NCBI GenBank assembly: GCA_013339765.2
Contig: CM023454.1
Span: 141,424,593-141,488,592, forward strand
From: Haemaphysalis longicornis
Lineage: Eukaryota > Arthropoda > Arachnida > Ixodida > Ixodidae
Length of the DNA: 64,000 bases
Reading direction: 5' to 3'
Shown here: piece by piece, positions 1 to 10,928 of the stretch
Numbering within the stretch: position 1 is the first letter of the stretch
Layout: every line of letters begins with the position of its first letter
Program-made: the position numbers and the translations under genes
Notes under the pieces: generated by a model
Databases searched by the model: none
What the model was told of the DNA's origin: nothing
The model's input: the letters and a program-made list of their open reading frames with translations, nothing else

Positions 1-107
1 GGCATTCGGCATGCATTCTTAGATAATGAATGGCAGCCTTTAGGTGTCCCTGAAGAAGAAACTGTATCAAAGCCGCATTTCAGCGGTGCTCACCTAAGAG
101 AGCAGAA

Positions 108-516
108 ACATGGAGGCTCACTAAATATGTTCAACTCAATTTCAGGACCAGTGAGTGAACAATGGAACGGAAAATGATAGTTGCAACATTAAAGTAAAAA
201 AAGAGAGCAAAGTTGGTCGGGGATCAAATGCGTGTTAAGGAGGTATTACAAGAAATTTTGAAGATAAATTTAGTGTGGGCAGGGCATGTAATGCCAAGAT
301 AATATAAGCCTTGGTCAATAACGGTAACAGAGGGATTTCTAGAGAGGGGAGGTGTGGCAAGGGCCGGCAGAAAGTAAGGTGGACAGATCGGACCAACTCG
401 TTAGCGGGGAATACTTGGTTGAATTTAGCATAGGACCAAGATAATTCGAGATCTATTGGAGAGGCCTTGCCCTGGCAATGAGCGTAGACAGGGTGACCAC
501 GATGATTATTAAAATG
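108..516 (+). mobile_element. RTE-type non-LTR retrotransposon, 3' fragment
   Basis: The sense strand matches, base for base over long stretches, the reverse complement of 22920-23340 in this window. That segment encodes the C-terminal end of an RTE-like reverse transcriptase (residues such as WAGHVMRRRDNRW). Here the frame is broken by indels and substitutions, so only the 3' coding end and a degenerate GATGATTATT tail (about 500-511) survive. RTE elements characteristically lack a poly(A) tail and end in a short trinucleotide repeat, which fits. The copy is 5'-truncated near 108. No target duplication was recognised. Confidence 0.72.
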
Positions 517-3425
517 TTTGATCTCTGAGACGTTTTAAAACTACACAAAAATTCTATCCCTGAGAAAGGCTTTTTGCGAATAGAACCGTGACGTGTCCTT
601 AACCGCTAATCATACTTTTCTTGAATAAACAGGTGTTTGCATATCTTATAATTTGTTTCCGGTTGTTGCAGAAACAACTCGTGCGCATCAGATGAATAGG
701 CGCCTTGAATTCTTGGTTGGTATGACTTTGGCTACTTCTGCTTGTTTCGAAAAAAAATGTGCATGCAGTATCGGCAGCGTAAATAAATCCGACGAATTTT
801 TGCATAGCTTGTCCACTGGATAATTATACAGAACGACAAGGGCAGGTGTTTCCTGTCCTTAGCATATTGTACGACAGCCTCACGTCAACTGTTGCAAAAA
901 CTAAAAAATGTTATTTCTGCTAAGCGCTGTCACATTTTAAAGCGTGTCCCGATTTTGATATCGCGTGTTGAGCGCTGCTGATATTTATGTCAAATTTTGT
1001 ACTGATTTTCCATGGTAAGCGTCATCAACTTCTGCTCAGGGTACTTGCCGCAGAGGCGCTGCAAGCACGCTCCACGTAGACGCTGAATGTCGACAAAACA
1101 GCTTCGAGGAGTCATGCATCATACATATGGCGATCTTTTATCTCATAAGTACCAGACTAAAATTATTGTTACGGGATGGCAAGGCATACTTGAGACGAAT
1201 ATTGGACGATAGTAGAACGATGTGCAATGCTCTCGGAGAAGTGCCGGAGATTTGGGCGGGGATACTTCGTCGGCTCCACATCTGGTCGTGGCTCGTCAGT
1301 TCATCTGGTGATGGTGGGTCATAGGCAAGAGGACACGGGCTAGGGAATAGTCACGTCCATGGATCACCGTGCCTGCCGAGGGCCGACGCTTTCCAAGAGC
1401 CAGAATGAGACAGCTTCATGAGCCGAGACGGGGTTAAGCTTGGGGCCGGGAAGGGACTGTACACCGCAAGCCCCACCAAAGTGTTACTGAGCGGCAAGGC
1501 ATAGATAAGACGAATATTGGACGATAGTAGAGCGATAATATTGCAAGAATGATCCATATACAAGCGCCCATGAGACTTCGGACCAGCCACCTCCCCTTCG
1601 TCGTCTTCAGTGATGGGTTTTGGCGCTATGCGGCATTGTCCACAAACATTTTACGTAAGAATATTTTATAAAACATTGTACAGAGACACAAAGTTGTCAT
1701 CAAGATCGAAGTAAAAGACAAAGAGAAAAAACGTTATGTCCTGCACAATATTGCTCTTCGCAGGGAAAGGCCACTGCAGGGAAAATCGAGAACTTTGCAG
1801 AAGAACTACATTGAAGGCTTGTGTCTAGACTCAGACCATCGCCTAATTTCACTAGGAAAGTCCTTTAAAGTACCTTAAGTCGTTCAGTAATGCTTGATGT
1901 CGGGCTAGTTCGTGCAACATTCTGCGAAGCAAATTTGCGCTTACTATGCTACGAAAGACGGACTCCGAAAAAACACGAAAGCGGCGCTTTTAGTCGGATT
2001 TACATATGCCGCACGAACATTCGAAGGACAGAGACCGATACTGCAAACCATCTTCTGGAACTCACGTACAATAGGAAGTTGTTGACACATTTTCGGCATA
2101 ATTACCATGATGCTGCTTTTCAGCATCTGGCGGAGGTTGCTACCATGCAAGTAGTTTACGTACCGCCCAAAAATCACCCGGTTTGTCTTATATTTTTACT
2201 CTTGTCACAGACCGCAGCTTTCTTTTGACTCTAAAGATAGTGTGCTTAATTTTGGGTTTTGTACTAAGACTTGCAGAGAGAGTGTTAGTAAAAATGCATT
2301 TTTGTTCTTACACGGCTCTGCGTGTTGCGCAAAACGGGTTGTCATTAAAGATTGATGAAATGTGCACGTGAGAAGAAAGGGACGCAAGCTTTAATTCTGC
2401 TTTAGGATGCCTGAAATTGACGTCCAAATTGTGAGTGTTGTGCGCGATACGTTTGGTCAGACAATACGGAAAGGAATTTTAAATAGATCATTGACTACAT
2501 CAGTAGGTAAAAGCTCTAAAATGGCAAAGCCTACATAGAGAGACTGTTTAAATTGCTAAGAGGTACGTGCACTGCTCCGGGTTCACCTTCGTGCTGAGAA
2601 TGTACCAGCAGAGAATTTGGGTATAGTTTGCTTCAATTGGAAAACGCTGCTTGTTACGCTAGTCAACTTGTCGGTAAGAATCCCGTACTAGTAATAGGTG
2701 TTCGGTGATTTTAGCCCAATAAAGATTTGGGGGTTCTTTCAAGATGCGTTTTTAGTCTGCTGCGGAATTGCATATTCTTTTCACACATTGCGCCTGAAAA
2801 ATGTGTCTAATATTATTAAAATGTGTTAATAACTATTGTGTTTTAATATACGATAAATTTGTTCACCCATACTTCATATGAACGTAGAGGTCTGTACTTG
2901 GACCATAGACATGACATTGTCATGACATTGTCATGGCAAAGACATGACATTGTCAAATAGTGTAGGCAAGCGATTCTTTTTTGAAGCCTTGTTTACAAAG
3001 CTCAGAGTGTGAAACAGATGTTTTTAGGGGTATTGGAGCTTGTTGGTCACAGCGAGTTTATCAGTAACAAGGGGACAGCTCTAATGAGACCCATGAACGT
3101 TTTTGGGTAATAAAGGTAAATAAATTATTCAAAATAATACTCATAAAGGAAGTATTATCGCGCTTTTTGGATAAAATGGGCATACTCAGTCGAAAGAGGT
3201 GTAAATACATTACGGTACGTTTGGCCGGGTTTGAAAATTCGATTGCTAGCTGGAAGTCCGACTCGTATCTCGGGCAATAAAGAAATGGGGATGGAAAGTA
3301 TTTCTAAAAAAACTCTGAAGTCTTCCAGGTTAATTACTAGAATATGAAACGATTGAATATAATCAACTACGGCGTAGGATGCCCTGCGTAGAAAAAACAT
3401 CACCCTGGTATTAGGTAACTACGAC
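517..3425. other. Anonymous spacer, no supported gene
   Basis: Open frames here are short (under 115 codons), overlap on opposite strands and show no motif I recognise. The stretch contains a duplicated 43-bp segment (1178-1221 and 1493-1535) and a cluster of the near-palindrome ATGACATTGTCAT with relatives at about 2908-2956. I see no transposon ends, RNA gene or splice-supported exon. Confidence 0.5.
1178..1535 (+). repeat. Short dispersed direct duplication (2 x ~43 bp)
   Basis: A segment beginning GGCAAGGCATA and ending GACGATAGTAGA(A/G)CGAT occurs at 1178-1221 and again at 1493-1535, with only a few differences around a central TTGAGA/GATAAGA variation. The spacer is about 270 bp. No coding role is apparent. 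It may mark a small segmental duplication or two remnants of one repeat. Confidence 0.6.
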
Positions 3426-3645
3426 AACGCAGAAGAACCTAACACGTTTTTTGTGAACATTGGTCAAGAAATAATTCAAGAATTAATTAACCCCCTACAC
3501 CATGTACAATAAAGTCTACCGCAGTTGCAGGACAGGTTTTCGCTGCGTGACATCACCCATGGCGAACGGCTGTCTGTAGCTAGCAGCCTGGTAAACGAAA
3601 AAGCTACTGGACAGGACGGGGCCTAGAGTCTAATACTATATTATA
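3426..3645 (+). pseudogene. Jockey-superfamily retrotransposon ORF2 scrap (start of RT domain)
   Basis: In one frame the sense strand reads an NTFFVNIGQEI segment, then after about 25 residues FSLRDITHGERL, then NEKATGQDGA. This order is the signature of the region just upstream of the reverse-transcriptase core in CR1/L2/jockey-type elements: the 'FN.FF.NIG' block, 'f.l.pit..EV', then 'kAtG.DgI'. An in-frame stop follows the GQDGA block and no RT core is seen downstream. It is a short, old, inactive piece, and its clade cannot be set from so little sequence. Confidence 0.42.
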
Positions 3646-4197
3646 CCAAAGGGAAATCTGTCGCTGCTATCGCGGGAAGCCGTGGTCGGCGCCTTTGCCG
3701 CTTCCGACATTCCCCGCCTACTTGGCTTAGCTAGCCATACGGCTTCTTTTTGGTCCCGCAGCCAAAATCAAAGAAAAACGGTAACTTTTCTTTTGTTCAA
3801 CGTACATGAAGCTTCTAAACAAATAATGTCAAAATAATTATTTTGGCAGTTAAATTTTATTTTAAAACCAATTTTATGAATCATCCACGGTAATGTTGTT
3901 GCTTTTTGGGAGCCGCTGACAACTTTTCACCCTGTTCATTAGCCACGCCAAGGACAAGTTGAACGTTCCTGCCGCGTATATGAGGAACACTCGCTGATGC
4001 GCGGCTCCCCTAGACCATGGTGCCACATTTTCCTCTTGTATATATTAGTATAAAATTCTATGGGATGGGATAACCGTAATGACATTGAAAGATAGCATCG
4101 ACGTCCTCGCACCAGTGCGACAAAAAAAATTGCCATGTCTTGCATACGAGTACCGTTTATCCAGTACTCGATGTGTATGCTAATACAGAGAATATGT
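3646..4197. other. Anonymous AT-rich spacer
   Basis: No gene, RNA or repeat terminus is recognised. One 68-codon antisense frame (3939-4145) has no recognisable content. Confidence 0.45.
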
Positions 4198-5289
4198 GTG
4201 CGGGTACACAGATACTAACTTATTCATCTGCAATTTTCTGTGTAAATGGGTGAATTTATGCGTATGCGTGTATAAATGAATGAATGAATGAGTGTGCTTT
4301 ATTTAAAGGAGGCACGAAGCCCTTTGGGGGGAAGGAGGTAAGTGGGGAGGGGATGAAGTGGGATACCACTAAAGTTCATTGTGGGATCATAGGTCCTTTC
4401 GAAGGCGTCTTCGTTCTTGGGTGCCGCTTAAAAAAAAAAAAAAACCATGGTCAGGCCCGCTCTATACTGCTTTGTAGAGACCACTCTCTAGTGCGTATCG
4501 GCCTATTGCTCCGAGTAAGGATGCGTTACTCCGGAGTAGCTGTAAGTGCGCGCGAGCGTCAGATGGCAGTGGCCACTTATCAAGCAGGGCGGCTCTGCCC
4601 TTGTCGAATGTCGTACAGTGCCAGATTAAATGATACAGGTTAGGCGTTGTAGCCTGCCCACAAAAGGTGCACGTGGGTGCCGATGTGAGGGAAGTGGCGC
4701 CGTTAAACCATTTTCGGGTTACGTTGGGGGTATATGCCGCGTTTGCGTAGGCCTTGTTAATAAAGATTTCTTCTTGCCGTCTGAGGGGGATTCCAGCGGG
4801 CAGGTAACCCTGAGGGGTAATGTCTTGGAGCCGCTTACGGCTTTCTTGTTGCAAGCGTTGGCGCTGGCAAAATACCATGTTACTGGAGTAGGCGCCGGCG
4901 GAGGGTTGGAAATCACGGGAGGAGAGGTTAGGAGGCACTCCCTTGCTGCGTCGTGGGCTTGCTGATTCCATCTGCTCCAGCCGTGTGACCAGGTGTCCAC
5001 GCAAGTCTAACAATCGTGCCTTGTTGCTGGAGGGTCTGTATTAGTGCTTATAGCTGAGTGCGCTGTGTATTTATATGTCTGTAAAATGATAGTATGTAAA
5101 CGTATGGGTATCTGCACATCTATACTTATCTGTATTACTTGTTTTAAATTTAGTAAATGGGTGAATTTATGCGTATGCGTGATTAAATAGATGTGTGCGC
5201 TGTGTATTTATATGTCTGTAAAATGATAGTATGTGAACGTATGGGTATCTGCACATCTATACTTATCTGTATTACTTGTTTTAAATTTA
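4198..5289 (+). repeat. ~137-bp tandem repeat, interrupted by a retroelement
   Basis: Two copies of a unit lie at 5058-5194 and 5195-5289 (second partial). They share about 95 bp almost identically, from GTGCGCTGTGTATTTATATG to GTTTTAAATTTA. The first copy ends in GTAAATGGGTGAATTTATGC plus GTATGCGTG. The same 29-bp end occurs at about 4243-4271, preceded by a diverged version of the unit. The I-like retroelement fragment lies exactly between the upstream partial unit and the downstream pair, so it appears to have inserted into the array. Confidence 0.75.
4272..5050 (-). mobile_element. RNase H-bearing (I-like) non-LTR retrotransposon, 5'-truncated 3' end
   Basis: Reading the minus strand, an open frame (about 5013-4462, 183 codons) encodes the tail of a non-LTR polyprotein. 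A segment RRQEEIFINKAYANAAYTPN precedes a zinc-binding cluster CTFCGQATTPNLYHLIWHC, the C-terminal CCHC-type motif found after RNase H in tick I-like elements. Downstream come about 180 bp of 3' UTR, an AAATAAAG polyadenylation signal (about 4298-4306, antisense) and a (CATT)n tail (4272-4292). The RT, RNase H and ORF1 regions are absent, consistent with ordinary 5' truncation during target-primed integration. Confidence 0.75.
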
Positions 5290-8200
5290 CTCGCGTAAAA
5301 CTTGTGTTTATATATTTTGCTGCCAACGCATTTGTATATGAGCCTTCACTAGCTTCGGCTACTGGCCCAATACTTTTTTGCTTATTTTTGTGCCATTTCA
5401 ACAAAATAAACAAAGTGAAACTCAAACTCAAACTTCGGAGTTATTGAGAATGCATGTAACAAGTTCAACCAAGATTGGGGCGGTTCGAAACATGGCATTG
5501 ATAAGGTGTGGTGTACCCGCTCATTCGGTCTACCTTCTGTCTTCGTGCGCTGTTTTCTTTGATTTGTAAAGTTACCTTAGTTCATCGTACGGAAGCTGTA
5601 CGCCCCTCTATGCGACGGAGAAATTGATGCGGCAAAAAACCTGGCGCTACTCATGTCCACTCCATGGGGTACTCGTGAAATGCGGAAGTAATGTATGTGC
5701 GCTTGCTTGAAAGGACTCTACAGTGAATCTAGAAAAAAAGCAAGGAAATGTTTCTTTTCTTCAAGTTTGCTAAAAATATTTTCCCGCAATGTCAGCTTCT
5801 GTGCCCCATTTTGGCTTCGCATGGTTATCTGTAACCCGCTTTATCCATGTAACGTATCTCCTTCGAAGTTGTCGGAGGCTTTCTGACAAGAAAAAATTTT
5901 ACCACACGCTTGTTCTTCTGCTTGACAAACTGGAAGAATATCGATTTATTTTTGTTTTTTAGGTCTTTGTTAAAATACAATCCTATTGAAGCGGACTAGG
6001 CTCCATACAATAAAGTGAACAGGTAGGGTGTCCTAGCACTGATTTCGTAAAGGGTAGCATGCATCTTCAGCAGCGCTAGAGTTCGTCCTAGATTTATTAG
6101 ACTAACCGCTCAATGACGCACCATAAATCCCGCTTCCGAAACTTTGTACGCAAAGAGCGCTATCAGGTTCTGGCGCAATTGGTAAGACTCGTTTTGTATC
6201 GATCGAGAAACCCAGTTTCAAATCTGGTACAGGAAACATTCTTTTTAGACTATCTACTTCTGCCGTAGCTGAAGATTCTGATTAATTCACAGGTCAAGTC
6301 AACGGTACGCCAATTACAGTGAAAATTATCAGTGTGAACTGAGAACTGAGTGCGTATGTAGTCATTGAAGAACGTTTTTTTTTGGCGTGCTGCTATTTTA
6401 TAGTACTATCTAGTGCCTGTTGGTAATTCAAATATTGGAGGATACTAGTAATCACCACCATCAAGGACGGCAACGTTATGAAACTGGGTATCCAAAACCG
6501 AAACAAAAAAAGATTGCCCATTTTACGAGATCAAATTAAGAACTAACGTGAGGACAAACCACCAAAAATGGAAATAAATCGCGCCACTACATACTAAAAA
6601 GGCTTTCTATAAATCAAAAGTCTGACTCAACCGAGAGTAAAATCAGACAAAAGTACAGTCACACACTTTGCGCAAAATATTCAGAAATGTGCTTGTCAGT
6701 CGCTTCGTGGCATGCCGGTAGTACATTCCTGGAAAACGGTAGCCGTAAGGTGCTGGTCCGTGCTGCCGTCTCCCTTGTGGTCGCCTTGCAAGACATCGCC
6801 GTGGAACCACGGCCCAGCACCAGATGGTGGGAGCAGCTTATTCTGGCCGGCCGGTTGACCATTTGATCCCGCCCGACAACCGCTAGGCGAAAGTGGAGCA
6901 TTTGATCTTTCAACACCGCCTTTATTTTCATGCCCCTAGTTTCTTCACGTTTCCGGTGGGCCATAGCCATGAACTTGTGATTGACCGTCTTTTCTTTGAA
7001 AATAACTTTGCAGCACAACCCTGCCCGCACTTCATCACTGTAAGACATCCGGGTCTGCAGGTATAGCCCCAAAGCAGATCCATAGTTGGACAATGTTTAA
7101 TGAATTACCCGCCCAACCAAGGCGCAGAAGAAGCAATTGGAGTAATTTTAGTTTCCTTTGCTGCTGTGTGAGTACCTTCTGGCAACTTTTACCGCTGTAT
7201 AAAATGCTCTAATACGTATTTGAGTGCTCTTTAGCGAAGCACTTTTGCATTTCCGCATGTGCTTACGGTACCGTAATGACCTGAACGACATGGATACTTT
7301 TTCTCAGCGTTTTATCGTAAGTAATTGTCCACATTTATGACAGCTTACATTTCTGACTAGTAGTGATCAGCTGCACTTTGTAATGTACACTGGCAATGTA
7401 CTCCCGATTTAAAGGCTACAGATGGTAACACCGCCAGTTTCCTGACTCCTTCAGTGAGCCATACGCGGCCAAATGTGGTCCCGCGAATGCAGAAACTGCA
7501 GTTCACCACCTGCTACATTCAGTAGATTTCATGCAACAAAATACCAAAATTTTATGGAGTGTATACAAGCAATATCGTATTATTTGGTCGAGAACATAGG
7601 TAAAACCGGAGATAAGTTCACTTCTCGACTTCAACGACCTATTCAATGTGCAGCTGAACTAGCGATACGCCAACACCTAAAGCTAAATTTAAAAAAAAGA
7701 AAGGTTTACTCTTATTCGGCCAAACAAGTACAAAATTGCACTGATAATGTGTACTTAGGCAGGATACCAAAAAAGGTTAAATTTGTAAAAATTCTTTAGG
7801 TTGTTTTGAAAACAATTACATAGAATGACTACCCGCACAATGTACCATACAAATGTCCATAAATTGCTCCAACTGGTCATGTTTATCATAAAATGTACCT
7901 TTGGTATAGTATCACAGTTGATGTTATTTTTCATTGTTTAATTTTGCGGTGCAAGACCAGCGTGTACAAGTTATCAAACCTTGAATAACCACAGAGAAAC
8001 TGTTCGCTACATTTCCGACATGCACATCCATCATCACACTAAAACCATTCTTTCTAGCATATACTTCTCTATTTCTTTGTATATTATAGGCACTATAGAA
8101 ATAAAATATTCTCACGTACACAATCAGTAGAAACACTGCTTTTAGTCCGTGTGATTATGCACAGTGCTTGGAGAAACGGGTGAAATTCAAAAAGCAGCAT

Positions 8201-8411
8201 TGTCAACTTCGATCATCCATTTATTCACCTCCAAAAATCAGGTTGTGTTTTGCGTTATGTGTGAATACAGCCTGCCAAAAACCGACCTATAACTGGTATA
8301 CCATATGAGACGTTACCTTGGTCCCCTAGAAGACATCGTCGCGATGCGTCGAGAACACTGCTGAAATAGACAGCACTTCCTGAGCATGTCACCAAATTAG
8401 CGTCCCTAATG
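5290..8411. other. Anonymous spacer
   Basis: No supported gene. The longest frame is an antisense 144-codon ORF (6659-7093) in a locally GC-richer patch, with no recognisable domain, signal peptide or membrane segment. A degenerate tRNA-like segment at about 6164-6246 is listed separately. The last kilobase before 8412 shows nothing recognisable. Confidence 0.45.
6164..6246 (+). other. tRNA-like segment (possible SINE head or decayed tRNA)
   Basis: TGGCGCAATTGGTAAGAC resembles a Pol III A box and D arm. GTTTCAAATCTGG, about 30 bp on, resembles a B box and T arm, with a 4-bp CCAG/CTGG stem. A CTCG/CGAG stem lies where the anticodon arm would be, and a TTTTT run follows at about 6242. The acceptor stem does not pair and the anticodon loop is too long, so it is not a functional tRNA. 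A tRNA-derived SINE remnant is possible. Confidence 0.28.
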
Positions 8412-8430
8412 TAGTGTCATTCCTGTCAAA

Positions 8431-9040
8431 GCGGCGTAACTGCTAGCATGGCTGACACGTCGTGCCTTGCTTTCGTGCAGCTTTTCGTTTCGTTGCTGTC
8501 CCTCTTTCACCACGAAGCGGCCACTGCCTTCCCGTCGAGGGAATGTCTGGGCGCACCACAAAGCGACGACCGTGTTTTCCATCGTCCAAGTGCAAGCTGC
8601 GCAGGTGCAAGGACTTTCATCGCTGGCATTACGACAGCAACATCGCCGGAGCCTGCCCTATCTGCGCTGGACTTAAAGAGCCCCTTGATGTGGAACCACT
8701 TCAGTGGGCATGGGAGCGGCGTAACTGCTAGCATGGCTGACACGTCGTGCCTTTCTTTCGTGCAGCTTTTCTTTCGTTGCTGTCCTGCTTTCACCACGAA
8801 GCGGCCACTGCCTTCCCGTCGAGGGAATGTCTGGGCGCACCACAAAGCGACGACCGTGTTTTCCATCGTCCAAGTGCAAGCTGCGCAGGTGCAAGGACTT
8901 TCATCGCTGGCATTACGACAGCAACATCGCCGGAGCCTGCCCTATCTGCGCTGGACTTAAAGAGCCCCTTGATGTGGAACCACTTCAGTGGGCATGGGAG
9001 GGAGCGGCGTAACTGCTAGCATGGCTGACACGTCGTGCCT
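8431..9040 (+). repeat. Tandem 5' UTR monomers of the CR1/L2-like element (2 + partial)
   Basis: Units beginning GCGGCGTAACTGCTAGCATG start at 8431, 8716 and 9004, giving periods of 285 and 288 bp. The first two are nearly identical. The third is only about 37 bp before it diverges into the ORF1 leader. The unit includes an in-register ATG (MADTSCL...), and the ORF1 start at 9021 lies at the same place in the third unit. Head-to-tail promoter monomers upstream of ORF1 are known in some non-LTR families such as mouse L1. Here the promoter role is inferred from position only. Confidence 0.88.
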
Positions 9041-10128
9041 TTCGTCTCGTGGCAGGTTAGTAATCCTACTCCCTGTACGCCAAGCGGTCTATATAACCGG
9101 CTCTGTTGCTGTTCCCTGCCCAGCGTTGTGGTCGATGGTTTTTGAAGAATGCGTTGATGTGCTTAGTATGATGTTGCTTTGCTGTGGAGATGTCGAGCCC
9201 AACCTGGCCCCGCAAAGCAAACAACCAAACGCTAAAAATACTACGACCCCTGCAACAGACGTGCAGACAGAAATACTACAACATCTGCGAGATCTCAAAC
9301 GCCAGTCAGAAACTTAACAAAGGGGCAAACTGAGCTCACGCAAGGTCAAGCTGCCCTTTTGAAGGGCTTGAACGATGTCAGAATTGCGGCAAGATGCCCT
9401 GGAAAGTAAAATTGTAGACGTTAACGAACGTTTAGCAAAAATTGAGGCCGCGACAAACGATCTGGACACCATTGAAGAAAAACCTTCAGTCTGTGCAGAC
9501 TCAATTGGAAACGTAATACAACAGAGCGACGATTTCAGTAACCGTCTAGACGAGCTAGAAGACAGAAGTCGACGAAATAACCTAATTTTTTATGGCATTA
9601 CGGATGCTAAGGAGGCGTGGGAGGAAACGGAAGAAAAGATTGTTAACATATTCAGAGAACACCTAGATCCCCCAATTGACCATAACCTAATCGAGCGTGC
9701 GCATCGCCTCGGCGGCCCTTATCGTAAACAGAATTGTCGGCCAGTTATTGTGAAGTTTGCAAATTTCAAAATAAGAGAGAATGGTTTTTTGCACAGCGAA
9801 CAAAACTTAAGGACTGCAGTATATCGGTTGGGGAAGACTTTTCACTTGGTACCAGGCACATTCGGAAAAAAAACTAATAGCATTTGGGAAAGCACTGCCG
9901 CAATCGCCAGAATTTAAGCTACGATACACAAAGCTTAGCGTTGGCAGCACAACGTACGTCTATGACAAGCAGAGCGATAGCGTGAGGGAGTTATCTCAGA
10001 ACACCGTGCATCGTGCTTTCACTCAAGGGAATGCGAGTTCTGGTGCAGGGCCGGCATCTAATACTCGGGCACGTGCCGATCAACAGATAAGCTTCTCTGG
10101 GCCGCAGCTGCCCAATACTCAAGCATAA
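9021..10128 (+). pseudogene. Retrotransposon ORF1 (nucleic-acid-binding protein), frameshifted
   Basis: The ATG at 9021 opens a hydrophobic/Cys-rich leader of about 50 residues ending in CCGDVEPNLAP (about 9179-9211). This matches the 2A-like consensus D(V/I)ExNPGP except that NPGP reads NLAP. The frame continues to a stop at 9315-9317. Coding potential passes to another frame (LTKGQTELTQGQAALLKGLN, about 9313-9374) and back at about 9375. There, 180 codons encode a coiled coil (SELRQDALESKIVDVNERLA) and then RSRRNNLIFYGI...ERAHRLGG...RPVIVKFANFKIR, the L1-ORF1p-like RNA-binding block of CR1/L2 ORF1 proteins. A further shift near 9890 leads to a C-terminal tail ending at about 10128. At least three frame changes make it a pseudogene. 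Confidence 0.8.
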
Positions 10129-10129
10129 C

Positions 10130-10928
10130 AATTACCCAGGGGCGGTGGGGCGAAGTGCCCCCTTTCTTCGCCGATTTCAGTCCTTTTTGGTAATGTAAGA
10201 AGTGTCATGCGCAAGCGAGATGAATTTAATTCTGTCGTAAGTTCATGCGACGCCGACTTAATCTTTTTAACTGAGACATGGCTCAGTGCAAAAGTGCGCA
10301 GCAGCGAGATTTTTCAGGGGAATAAAAAATATGAAGTTTACCGCTGCGACAGGGAGGGTAGGACTGGTGGCGGTACGCTGATAGCAGTCTCTAAGAGCAT
10401 TCCGTCTACTCATATAAGCGTGACTTCCAACTTGGAAAGTGTATGGGTCTGTGCTACATTTAAAAGCAAAAAAATTATTTTTGGTGCCTGTTACCGTCCT
10501 CCAGATGCTTCCTCAGCCTTTGTTGATGATCTTCATGACCTTGTTAATAGTATTGTGTGCCGTTTATAATTCTTTGCCAATTGTTTTGTTGGGAGGATTT
10601 CAATTTTCCGAACATCTGTTGGTCCGGTTTATACCCTGTGCTTGATCCGTTTTCGTCCGCCGGCCAAAACTTCCTAAATTTATGCACGTGTTTTAACTTT
10701 ACTCAAGTAGTTTAAGCAACCCACACGATGTACTGGTACCTGCTCTAACACATTAGATTTAATTTTGTCAACGCACCCAGAACTTGTAACTAGTCTTTCG
10801 TACCTGCCCGGGTTGAGTGATCACAACATGTTGCATTTTTTTCTTGATGTCACCATCTCGCGTAGTGTTGACGCCATAAAAAAAATCCGCGATTACGGTA
10901 AGGCAGATTCGAGAAAATAAACCAGAAG
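10130..10928 (+). pseudogene. ORF2 N-terminal APE-type endonuclease, frameshifted
   Basis: The frame is open from about 10130 through a possible ATG at 10207. It reads NVRSVMRKRDEF, then DADLIFLTETWLS (catalytic E in TETW), GRTGGGTLIAVSKS, and IIFGACYRPPDAS, in the order of apurinic-endonuclease-like domains that nick target DNA. It stops at about 10569. The expected LLGDFN block appears in another frame as VLLGGFQF (D changed to G). The terminal LDLILSTHPELV...LSDHNMLHFF block (about 10752-10848) is in yet another frame. At least two indels plus the D-to-G change should abolish nicking. It is contiguous with the RT ORF that follows. Confidence 0.78.

Noticed and set aside
6164..6246. Functional tRNA gene
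   Set aside because: A/B-box-like motifs are present, but there is no acceptor stem, the anticodon loop is oversized and the T stem is weak. At most a decayed tRNA or SINE head.
6659..7093. 144-codon antisense ORF in a GC-richer patch
   Set aside because: No recognisable domain, no splice or promoter signals beyond chance, and nothing in its neighbourhood supports a gene.
8448..8960. 170-codon ORF with an internally repeated MADTSCL...LRWT peptide
   Set aside because: It only reads through the two tandem 5' monomers of the retrotransposon. The repetition is that of the DNA, and it lies upstream of the real ORF1.
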